Source of the DNA: an uncultured Oscillospiraceae bacterium | GTDB taxonomy: Bacteria > Bacillota > Clostridia > Oscillospirales > Oscillospiraceae | NCBI GenBank assembly: GCA_900758315.1 | Contig: CAAERF010000267.1 | Location: 1-6,698, forward strand | Reading direction: 5' to 3' | Length of the DNA stretch: 6,698 nt | Part shown: positions 1 through 5,686 of the stretch, in pieces | Position numbering within the stretch: the stretch's first letter is position 1 | Layout of the letters: every line of letters starts with the position of its first letter | Program-made: the position numbers and the translations under genes | The notes under the pieces: model-generated | The model's input: the letters and a program-made list of their open reading frames with translations, nothing else | The model's database searches: none | Told to the model about the DNA's origin: nothing

Positions 1-104
1 CCTGGTTCGAGGATAACGCCGGTGAAACGGATATCCCTGCCGAAGTGGCCGCCTTGAAAAAGGTGGGTGAGGAGGATAATCCGGTGGTGGTGATTATGGA
101 GTAG
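1..104 (+). CDS. 3' end of an unidentified protein gene (partial)
   Basis: An open frame enters from the left edge (first full codon at 3) and ends at a TAG at 102-104, giving 33 residues. The tail contains EEDNPVVVIME just before the stop. A C-terminus of the form acidic-acidic-Asn-Pro followed by hydrophobic beta-strand residues recalls the ends of Bacteroidales six-bladed beta-propeller lipoproteins (the DUF4934 / BF3164-like group). This is a resemblance from memory over about ten residues, so the family is a weak guess. That the gene is real is supported by the terminator hairpin that starts 24 bp after its stop codon. The rest of the gene lies outside the window, so start, length and localisation cannot be judged. 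Confidence 0.6.
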   Translation, partial: WFEDNAGETDIPAEVAALKKVGEEDNPVVVIME

Positions 105-128
105 GATATAGTATTGCGATCACTTTTG

Positions 129-173
129 AATTCCATGCTTGTGAAGTAAAAGTTTCATGGGCATGGAATTTTT
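129..173 (+). terminator. Rho-independent terminator of the upstream partial gene
   Basis: A perfect 10-bp inverted repeat (AATTCCATGC at 129-138, GCATGGAATT at 161-170) can be extended inward by three G-T wobbles and four Watson-Crick pairs (TGAA 142-145 with TTCA 154-157). That gives a stem of about 17 bp with an 8-base loop. It is followed directly by a run of five T (169-173) and further A/T. Position and polarity fit termination of the gene ending at 104. Confidence 0.8.
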
Positions 174-185
174 ATTGTATATTTA
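153..185 (+). promoter_or_regulatory. Candidate Bacteroidales promoter for the oxidoreductase gene
   Basis: TATATTTA at 178-185 matches the Bacteroidales -7 element TAnnTTTG in all but the last base. TTTC at 153-156, 21 bp upstream, is a three-of-four match to the -33 element TTTG. Transcription would start near 190, leaving a short A-rich leader before the ATG at 207. The -33 half sits inside the stem of the preceding terminator. Both elements are imperfect and the region is A/T-rich, so the call is tentative. Confidence 0.3.
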
Positions 186-206
186 CCCGATAAAAAATGA
201 CAGCTA

Positions 207-1184
207 ATGGAACGTTTTAAAGTCGGAATTATAGGAGCTGGGCATATCGCCCGCAAAATGGCGCATACGCTGCGCGATATGGAAGGGGTTGAACCGTATG
301 CAGTCGCTTCCCGTAACCAGGAAAATGCCGAAGGGTTTGCCTGTGAATGGGGCTTTACGCGGGCTTACGGATCATACGAGGATTTGGCAGATGATCCCGA
401 AGTACAGTTGATTTATATCGCCACCCCGCATTCCCACCATTTTGAGCAGGCGCGGATGTGCCTCGAAAAGGGTAAGCCGGTCTTATGTGAAAAAGCATTT
501 ACCGCCAATGCAGAGCAGGCGGAGACGTTGATACGCCTGTCGAAAGAAAAACAGGTTTTCCTGACTGAGGCGATTTGGACACGTTATATGCCTTTCTCCG
601 AGACGCTCCGCGAACTGGTTGACGGCGGGACGATCGGACGCGTGATGATGCTGACGGCCAATATCGGATATCCGATTGCCGAGAAGGAGCGCATCGCCAA
701 ACCGGAACTTTGTGGCGGTGCTTTGCTGGATATCGGCGTTTATCCGATCAACTTTGCAAGGATGCTTTTCGGCTCGGAAATTACGGGGATTACTTCTGCC
801 TGCGTGAAAGGGGAGACGGGAGTGGATTTGCAGAGCAGCATTACTTTTGTGTATCGGAATCATCGGATGGCTGTTTTACAAATGACCGCTTTCTGTGCGA
901 ACGATCGCCAGGGAGTTATTTCGGGGGATAAAGGATATATAATCGTCGATAATATCAACAACCCGCAGTTGGCAGTCGTCTATTCGGTCAATCATGAGGA
1001 AGTGGCTCGCTATACCTGTCCGCCACAGATAACGGGTTTCGAGTATCAGGTGCAGGCTTCCATCGACGCGATCCGTGAGGGAAAGATCGAAACGCCTTGT
1101 ATGCCGCATGCGGAAACTTTGCACATCATGCAGATGCTGGATGATCTTCGCTCCGAATGGGGGGTGCGGTATCCGATGGATTGA
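207..1184 (+). CDS. Gfo/Idh/MocA-family NAD(P)-dependent oxidoreductase
   Basis: This 325-residue cytosolic protein should reduce or oxidise a sugar, polyol or related hydroxy/keto compound using NAD(P). The N-terminal Rossmann fold shows GIIGAGHIA (residues 7-15). Ser35-Arg36 follows the second strand, an arrangement that often favours NADP(H). TPHSHH (73-78) and EKAF (95-98, Lys96 the presumed catalytic lysine) are family signatures. The C-terminal dimerisation/substrate domain has EAIWTRYMP (121-129) and GGALLDIGVYP (170-180). Asp175 and Tyr179 match the catalytic pair of the dimeric dihydrodiol dehydrogenase-like branch. The length is normal and no key residue is missing. The ATG at 207 is preferred because the protein begins directly before the first Rossmann strand; an ATG at 197 hits a stop within eight codons. 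There is no signal peptide and no Shine-Dalgarno. The gene appears monocistronic, between a terminator and a convergent gene. The substrate cannot be read from the sequence. Confidence 0.93.
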   Translation: MERFKVGIIGAGHIARKMAHTLRDMEGVEPYAVASRNQENAEGFACEWGFTRAYGSYEDLADDPEVQLIYIATPHSHHFEQARMCLEKGKPVLCEKAFTANAEQAETLIRLSKEKQVFLTEAIWTRYMPFSETLRELVDGGTIGRVMMLTANIGYPIAEKERIAKPELCGGALLDIGVYPINFARMLFGSEITGITSACVKGETGVDLQSSITFVYRNHRMAVLQMTAFCANDRQGVISGDKGYIIVDNINNPQLAVVYSVNHEEVARYTCPPQITGFEYQVQASIDAIREGKIETPCMPHAETLHIMQMLDDLRSEWGVRYPMD

Positions 1185-1270
1185 ACGATTGACAATTGAG
1201 AATGGACAATTGACAATTGAATGTTTTTGCAGTTTGATTGTCAATTGTCCGTTGTTCTTTGTCAATTGAT
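1184..1270. repeat. Heptamer-unit inverted repeat between convergent genes
   Basis: The left arm is an array in 7-bp register from 1184: AACGATT, GACAATT, GAGAATG, GACAATT, GACAATT (to 1218). After a 17-base loop, the right arm is in the same register from 1236: GATTGTC, AATTGTC, CGTTGTT, CTTTGTC, AATTGAT (to 1270). The arms fold on each other. The inner 14 bp (1204-1217 with 1237-1250) are perfect, and pairing continues outward with interruptions to about 1184/1270. The palindrome CAATTG occurs five times (1193, 1207, 1214, 1242, 1262). The TGA of the left gene (1182-1184) abuts one foot and the reverse-strand TGA of the GH84 gene (1262-1264) lies within the other. No transposase or target-site duplication is visible. 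Confidence 0.8.
1204..1250. terminator. Probable bidirectional terminator core
   Basis: This is the perfect 14-bp stem of the heptamer hairpin (GGACAATTGACAAT at 1204-1217 against its reverse complement at 1237-1250). Its loop is 19 bases. It sits midway between two convergent stop codons, where a bidirectional terminator is expected. Neither side has an uninterrupted T-tract (on the right GTTGTTCTTT follows; on the left the opposite strand gives ATTCTCAATTG), so termination may be weak or only processing-related. Confidence 0.45.
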
Positions 1271-3757
1271 CTCGTGGATGTTGACAGGGGATGATCCTGC
1301 GTTATATAGTTCTAATGCCTTTACACTCTCCAAGGCTTCTTTTTTCAGCTTGATATAATTTGCCGGGCCGGAGTAAAGCACTTGTTTCACTTTCCCTTTC
1401 AACGGTGAGCCTTCTACCACAACTTGGCTGCAAGGGGAGCCGGACAAGTACAGTTCGAGCGAACCCTCCTTTTCCTTATCAATCGTGATGCGTGAACTTG
1501 CGGTCAATGTGTTGACAGATTCCAGGTTCTTGTCATACATCAGGCGGACGGGGTCGATGGAGGTATCTTCTTTCGTTGTCACGGCAAATTCGTACAGGTA
1601 GATTTGCATCTGCTTGTCAGTTGCATTACGCATACGGATATAGCGTGCTCCGGGAGCGAGCTTTTCCAATTTGAAGCGGGCTTGGTCGGCGGGGATGTCG
1701 GCGATAGTCGTCCATTGTCTGCCGTCGGCGGACCATTCGAATACCCGTCCGCTGTTTTCGCTTTTCGGCAGGCTGAAGTTGAAGGAGGTAGCCTCTTTCT
1801 GCAATTCCCAGGTAAGGCCGAAGGACTGTCCCGGCTCGATACGCAGTACTTCGTTCAGGCGGTTGTATCCGATCTGGTCTTTGCCTTCCTTCAACGGCTG
1901 ATATTTCAATTGTTCGATATCCGTCAGGATAGAGGCCTTACTCATCTGGGTGGCAGCATCTGTCTGGTCTGCAAACAGCAGGTTGCTTCCGACACCTGAA
2001 TGTATCTCCTGTACGAACGGGGTCAGGACTCGTGAGCCGACTTTCACGCCTTTCTGATACGGATTCTGATTGTAGGTCCGGTCGATCGTGCGCATGCTGT
2101 CGAGCAACGAGGTGAGCGACAGATACGATTGCCAGGTGGCGGCACGATCCTCGCCTTGTCCGGTTTCGGCAGTGCGGATAGCCTTTTGTCCGGCTTTCCC
2201 TAACAGGTGGAACTGCATCAGCCACGGTTTGATTTCGTCTATCAGCGCCTTGTTGCGGCTTGTCTCGATGGCGGCAGGGGCGGCTGTGATCTCGGCGAAC
2301 AGTCGGTTCATCCGGTCAGCGGCATCTGCATTATAGTTGTGCTGGCGGAAGTCATGGAGGAATGCTTCGGCAGATTCGGCATAGCGGATGGATTCGTCGC
2401 GGCGGTAACGGTGTCCGTTTGGTCCGGGATCACAGTTGTTCTCGCAGAACGTCCGGAATGCTTCCGGTGCCTCTGGCAAAACATAACGGCAGGCTTCTGC
2501 GAAATCGCTTTCGGGATTATAGGCTTTCATGTTCCAGGCATAATCGGCAACTCCGTAAAGGGCTACTTTGGAAGCTTCCGCCCGTTCCATCGGGTTGGCG
2601 ACGAAACCGGACATGGCATGTGCCGCATTCGGATCGAGCCCGTAAGACGGTCCCATCAGCAGGTGGTCGCGGCAGTAGTCGCTTACAGGGAAATTCCACC
2701 AGACATACGAAGGGCGCTGAATACGTTTGTTCACCCATTCCTGCCCTTCGAGTGTGATATCATGGATCACGCTGTTGCCGGTCCACATCACATGGATCGC
2801 CGGGTCGAGCGTTCTGCCCAGCACATCCAGATAGTCGCTTCCCGCCCAGGCCCGGTTATATTCGGTCGGACACATAATCAGCGGGCTGACGCCTTCTTTC
2901 TTCTCGATAAACTCCTTTTGCAGGAAGTTGAGCAGGTCGGCTTGTTTGTCTGCCTTGGCCCCTTCACCGGAAATATCGTCGAAGAAGACTGCGAAGGAAC
3001 GGACTCCTAAATCATACATCATACCGAACTTGTTCAGCACATTCATCCGGTCTTCATCTGTCCATTTGATGTCCAGGCCCGGATGGATCGCCCAGACGAA
3101 GTCTACCTTGTTGGCGGCGGCTTCCTTCACGAGATCCTTGATCTGTGCTGCTTCCTTTTCCGGATAAGGCTTGCGCCAGTTTGGGGAACTGTGGTAAGGA
3201 TCGTCTTTCGGTCCGTAGATATAGGTGTTCATCTTCATCTTTCCATAAAAACGAAGCTGCTCGATGCGGTCGGTATGGCTCCAGGGATCGCCGTAAAAAC
3301 CTTCGACGGTTCCACGGTAGGCGACGTCAGGATAGTCTTTGATAACTCCGAGTGGCAGTGTCGTATTGCCTTGTCCGTCGGTTTGGGCCAATTGTTGCAA
3401 TGTCTGTGCTGCGTAGAAAAGACCGCGACTGTCGGAAATTGCAATGTCGATTTCTTCTGGTGTGATAACTAATAGATAGGCTCCTGAACGTTTCAGTTCG
3501 GGTGTCCGGTCTTCCAGCGATGTAATTTTGAGCGGTAGCGCTTCGGAGTTGTCTGTTATCGACAAAGTTTGTCTGATCAGGCGCATGGCATCTTCATCCG
3601 GATGTTGCATGCCGGAAAGGGTAAAGCCATGAGGCGCTTTCAGCCGGTTGGTAGATAATGTAACTTCCTGTGGCTGCGGATGAATGGCCGGTAAAGGGTT
3701 TTGTGCTTGCAGAACACCTCCTAAAAAGAGGGCAGCGGTTAGATTTAGTAGTTTCAT
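1262..3757 (-). CDS. Secreted GH84 beta-N-acetylglucosaminidase (O-GlcNAcase-like hexosaminidase)
   Basis: This 831-residue retaining hexosaminidase releases terminal beta-linked GlcNAc by substrate-assisted catalysis; such genes are often annotated hyaluronoglucosaminidase. An N-terminal signal peptide (1-18, cleavage after LQA, no lipobox) implies a periplasmic or exported enzyme. A GH20b-like alpha/beta domain (about 23-140) is followed by the NAGidase TIM barrel (about 144-440), a helical region (about 455-575) and a beta-sandwich (about 630-730). Aligned to the B. thetaiotaomicron GH84 enzyme recalled from the literature, every active-site residue I can place is kept: Gly153, Lys184, the catalytic pair Asp260-Asp261 in FFDDISG, Tyr300, Thr326, Trp353, Asn355, Asp360 and Asn388. 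That enzyme is about 737 residues and ends near residue 730 here, so about 100 residues (731-831) are extra. The ATG at 3757 directly starts the signal peptide. Upstream is an A/T-rich leader without Shine-Dalgarno and a palindrome-rich spacer; co-transcription with the two genes to its right is possible. The natural substrate (mucin-type glycans, glycoproteins or hyaluronan fragments) is unknown. Confidence 0.95.
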   Translation of the reverse strand: MKLLNLTAALFLGGVLQAQNPLPAIHPQPQEVTLSTNRLKAPHGFTLSGMQHPDEDAMRLIRQTLSITDNSEALPLKITSLEDRTPELKRSGAYLLVITPEEIDIAISDSRGLFYAAQTLQQLAQTDGQGNTTLPLGVIKDYPDVAYRGTVEGFYGDPWSHTDRIEQLRFYGKMKMNTYIYGPKDDPYHSSPNWRKPYPEKEAAQIKDLVKEAAANKVDFVWAIHPGLDIKWTDEDRMNVLNKFGMMYDLGVRSFAVFFDDISGEGAKADKQADLLNFLQKEFIEKKEGVSPLIMCPTEYNRAWAGSDYLDVLGRTLDPAIHVMWTGNSVIHDITLEGQEWVNKRIQRPSYVWWNFPVSDYCRDHLLMGPSYGLDPNAAHAMSGFVANPMERAEASKVALYGVADYAWNMKAYNPESDFAEACRYVLPEAPEAFRTFCENNCDPGPNGHRYRRDESIRYAESAEAFLHDFRQHNYNADAADRMNRLFAEITAAPAAIETSRNKALIDEIKPWLMQFHLLGKAGQKAIRTAETGQGEDRAATWQSYLSLTSLLDSMRTIDRTYNQNPYQKGVKVGSRVLTPFVQEIHSGVGSNLLFADQTDAATQMSKASILTDIEQLKYQPLKEGKDQIGYNRLNEVLRIEPGQSFGLTWELQKEATSFNFSLPKSENSGRVFEWSADGRQWTTIADIPADQARFKLEKLAPGARYIRMRNATDKQMQIYLYEFAVTTKEDTSIDPVRLMYDKNLESVNTLTASSRITIDKEKEGSLELYLSGSPCSQVVVEGSPLKGKVKQVLYSGPANYIKLKKEALESVKALELYNAGSSPVNIHEIN

Positions 3758-3767
3758 ATTTGATTTA
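3758..3767 (-). promoter_or_regulatory. A/T-rich translation leader of the GH84 gene
   Basis: Read on the reverse strand, the bases just before the ATG are TAAATCAAAT. The transglutaminase-like gene at 5642 has TAAATCAA in the same place. There is no purine-rich Shine-Dalgarno, in keeping with Bacteroidetes genes that start from unstructured A-rich leaders. A further copy of the unit TAAATCA lies at 3786-3792. Confidence 0.4.
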
Positions 3768-3801
3768 TTTTAGATGTTTAATTAATGATTTATCTGTTGG
3801 T

Positions 3802-3859
3802 GGTGTCTCAAAATGTACTTGTTCCCGCGTCAAGTACGGGACAAGTACATTTTGACACC
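3802..3859. repeat. Long imperfect palindrome (REP-like) upstream of the GH84 gene
   Basis: The outer stem is GGTGT (3802-3806) with ACACC (3855-3859). After a two-base bulge, a perfect 14-bp stem follows: CAAAATGTACTTGT at 3809-3822 with its reverse complement at 3841-3854. After a one-base bulge, CCCG (3824-3827) pairs with CGGG (3837-3840) around a 9-base loop. That is about 23 paired bases in 58. The word CAAGTAC occurs twice forward, 11 bp apart (3831-3837 and 3842-3848), and once inverted (3815-3821). The inverted copy can therefore pair with either forward copy, giving two mutually exclusive hairpins. It lies 45 bp before the GH84 start and 89 bp after the preceding gene's stop. Its high order and lack of a T-tract suggest a dispersed palindromic element or regulatory structure more than a simple terminator. 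Confidence 0.75.
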
Positions 3860-3864
3860 TCTTA

Positions 3865-3886
3865 CCAAAAGATCAAGGCTTTTTGG
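3865..3886. repeat. Small inverted repeat between the two larger palindromes
   Basis: CCAAAA (3865-3870) is complementary to TTTTGG (3881-3886) across a 10-base loop. It is only 6 bp and A/T-rich, so it could be chance. It is listed because it fills the gap between two larger inverted repeats, making the region 3802-3932 almost continuously foldable. Confidence 0.3.
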
Positions 3887-3932
3887 GGATGGCTGATATC
3901 GGCATTAATATAATAGGCAGTATCGGCCATCC
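3887..3932. repeat. Inverted repeat just downstream of the pseudo-transglutaminase gene
   Basis: GGATGGC (3887-3893) pairs with GCCATCC (3926-3932), continued inward by a G-T wobble, four pairs (GATA 3895-3898 with TATC 3921-3924) and another wobble, about 13 bp in all, around a loop of about 20 bases. It starts 15 bp after the reverse-strand stop codon at 3948-3950, the usual position for a terminator. On the reverse strand, however, the stem is followed by CCCCAAAAAGCC rather than a T-run, so it is not a canonical rho-independent terminator. It may act as a 3'-end stabiliser or allow partial read-through into the GH84 gene. Confidence 0.55.
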
Positions 3933-3947
3933 TAAAAGTAATTGTCT

Positions 3948-5642
3948 TTATCGTACTGAAAACAATAGAGTCTTTCCGTTTACGTCGCTCCATTCTGTCA
4001 AAAGCTGGCGCAATTCCTTGTATTCGGCAGGTGTATAGAGTTGTTTGTTCAGTTCCAGGCTACGGGTGACGGTTGCCGTACGTCCGTTTTTCTTGACGGA
4101 GATGGTCAGGCTACCGGCGGCATTGCGGATCGTCTTGTCGGTTTCCGGGGTGCGCAGTTCCATATTTTCAGGACATTCGATCGTGTATGTATAGACTTCG
4201 TTGACAGGGCGTGGGATCAGCAGGTTTTCTTTCCGCTGGCTGTTCAGGTAGCCATAAGGCAGATGGGAGAAGCCATATCCGGCATCCGGCAGTGAGATCG
4301 TTGCATACCCGTTTTCCACCTTTAAAGGAGCAGTTTGTTCGTTTTCGCTGTTACCTGTTGTGAAATAAGGCATCAATTCTTTACCGACAGATTCTTTAGT
4401 GGATGTCGTCACTTTTCCATCTTTGAAACGAACTGCGATGTCGCTCTTGATCTGGTAATCCTGTGGAACGGCAATAGCTACCGGTTTTCCTGTTTGCAGG
4501 CTGAAAAGAGGAGTCCGGTCAAAGTTCACCGTTTGCGGACGGTGGGTAGAAGAGGTGGAAAATAAATATAATTCGCCGTTCACCATACAGGAGACGAACA
4601 GTTGGTCGACAGCCTTTAGCGCCAGCCCTTTGTCTGCGTAAGCCTGGTAAGTCGCCATTGGTTCGGCTTTGAAGCCGGCCCCATCCAACAAGCCTGCGAG
4701 CAAATTGGCTTTTTCGACTTCAGTTCCGTACGCTGTGCTCATGACGGCATCGGCAGGGCGGAGGCGATAGCCGGTCTGATCCAATGTCAGCCCGTTGTTG
4801 GCAATGTGGTTGGTCGTGTATTCGAGGATAGCTTCCAGTTTGTCTTCGTCCTTTTTTTCCCCTTCGGTCAGGCTCTCAGCCAGAGTCGTGAGTTGTGGAT
4901 CGCCGGACGGATTGAACTGTTTGAGCAGGGTTGCCAATGCTTCTCCTTCGGATGCGTAAGTCGTGGCGGCGAGAAAAGGAACGTCGCCGTTCTTGACATA
5001 GACGAACGGAGCGCGGGAAGATGCTGGCAGGTTACGTAATGTCCAGCTTGTCGTACAGGTTCCACCGGATCGTTTGACAGATGCTTTTGCCGGATTGTTT
5101 GTCAGTGTGTAGGCAAGTTCTTTGACTTCGGGTGTCACGATCGTCAGTGTGTATTCTTTGACGGGAGAGGATTGGAGCAGTTCTTCGAAAATGTCTACCT
5201 CCGGCAGATAGCCTGGTTTGGATGTGACTGTGTAGTCGAGATAGATAGTTGCTCCCAGTTCTAGGCCTGTGTGGACGACAACCATTTCTTTCAGGTGGTT
5301 GTAAGCCGGAGCATCAGCCGCGTTGCGGGGAAGGACTTCCACGAAAGCATTGTCCGGTGTCTTGATGATTGTGCCGTCTTTTTGTTTGGTGTAAGACGAG
5401 TTGATCTTCAGTTCCTGGTATTGCGGATTGTACACGATGAAGCTTTCTCCGTATGTGCCGTTCATGGCCGTGTGGGTGAAAAGTGTCAGTTCCATTTTAT
5501 AGCGGAACTTTTGGCTGCCGTCGGCATTGAGTGTCCAGGTCTTTGCTAATTTCTTGTATTCGGCTTCCGATGCTCCAAAAACTGTCGTAGTCATTAGTAG
5601 CATACAAAGAAGGAAGGCGAACTTATGTTTGTTTTGTATCAT
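3948..5642 (-). CDS. Exported DUF3857/transglutaminase-fold protein lacking the catalytic triad
   Basis: The protein has 564 residues. Residues 1-24 form a signal peptide (charged MIQNKHK, hydrophobic FAFLLCMLLM, likely cleavage after FGA); the Cys at 13 is inside the hydrophobic core, not a lipobox. Residues about 40-220 resemble the beta-rich DUF3857 domain. Residues about 265-365 resemble a transglutaminase-like core, and the C-terminal third is a beta-rich tail like DUF3858. Against the neighbour to its right, GTEVEKANLLAGLLDGAGF (306-324) lines up with that protein's GVCKDIAGTLIAFLRMAGF: the catalytic Cys is Glu308 here. The segment around LFVSCMV (348-354) lacks the His, and FSTSS (361-365) replaces LDPTW, removing the Asp. 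The C-termini also align (LYTPAEYKELRQ against VYEAGDWNGFRN), so the two are paralogues. The protein is probably a non-enzymatic periplasmic partner or binding protein. The stop lies 15 bp from a hairpin, and the gene is probably co-transcribed with its neighbour across a 44-bp gap. Confidence 0.85.
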   Translation of the reverse strand: MIQNKHKFAFLLCMLLMTTTVFGASEAEYKKLAKTWTLNADGSQKFRYKMELTLFTHTAMNGTYGESFIVYNPQYQELKINSSYTKQKDGTIIKTPDNAFVEVLPRNAADAPAYNHLKEMVVVHTGLELGATIYLDYTVTSKPGYLPEVDIFEELLQSSPVKEYTLTIVTPEVKELAYTLTNNPAKASVKRSGGTCTTSWTLRNLPASSRAPFVYVKNGDVPFLAATTYASEGEALATLLKQFNPSGDPQLTTLAESLTEGEKKDEDKLEAILEYTTNHIANNGLTLDQTGYRLRPADAVMSTAYGTEVEKANLLAGLLDGAGFKAEPMATYQAYADKGLALKAVDQLFVSCMVNGELYLFSTSSTHRPQTVNFDRTPLFSLQTGKPVAIAVPQDYQIKSDIAVRFKDGKVTTSTKESVGKELMPYFTTGNSENEQTAPLKVENGYATISLPDAGYGFSHLPYGYLNSQRKENLLIPRPVNEVYTYTIECPENMELRTPETDKTIRNAAGSLTISVKKNGRTATVTRSLELNKQLYTPAEYKELRQLLTEWSDVNGKTLLFSVR

Positions 5643-5650
5643 TTGATTTA
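5643..5650 (-). promoter_or_regulatory. A/T-rich translation leader shared with the GH84 gene
   Basis: On the reverse strand TAAATCAA directly precedes the ATG at 5640-5642, and nearly the same bases precede the GH84 start. The leader is the first unit of the 7-bp array that fills most of this gap. There is no Shine-Dalgarno. Confidence 0.4.
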
Positions 5651-5678
5651 TGATTTATAATTTGTGATTTATGAAGAG
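5644..5678. repeat. 7-bp tandem array in the gap between the two transglutaminase-like genes
   Basis: In unbroken 7-bp register the forward strand reads TGATTTA (5644), TGATTTA (5651), TAATTTG (5658), TGATTTA (5665), TGAAGAG (5672, degenerate). On the coding (reverse) strand this is a TAAATCA array running into the start codon. It fills most of the 44-bp gap and forms the 5' leader of the downstream gene if that gene has its own transcript, or the intercistronic spacer if not. No TAnnTTTG promoter was found in it. Confidence 0.7.
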
Positions 5679-5686
5679 GGAAGACC

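Noticed and set aside
197..220. Upstream ATG at 197 as the oxidoreductase start
   Set aside because: That frame ends in a stop within eight codons and is not in register with the Rossmann fold.
876..1265. Reverse open frame across the oxidoreductase 3' end and the heptamer repeat
   Set aside because: Its start is encoded by the repeat and the remainder is antisense to a well-supported gene; no family resemblance.
1184..1270. CRISPR array
   Set aside because: The units are 7 bp with no unique spacers of regular length, and no cas gene is present.
2207..3010. Long forward open frame (267 codons) antisense to the GH84 gene
   Set aside because: It lies wholly inside a gene with a recognisable fold and conserved catalytic residues; its translation shows no known motif. 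Shorter open frames opposite all four genes were dropped for the same reason.
3809..3854. Promoter formed by TACATTTTG in either arm of the palindrome
   Set aside because: It resembles the Bacteroidales -7 element but has three bases rather than two between TA and TTTG, and no TTTG lies at the right distance upstream.
3802..3859. MITE or insertion-sequence remnant
   Set aside because: No flanking target-site duplication and no transposase fragment could be seen; called a REP-like palindrome instead.
5570..5642. Lipoprotein signal in the 564-residue protein
   Set aside because: The only early Cys (residue 13) lies in the middle of the hydrophobic core with no typical L-[AS]-[GA]-C context.
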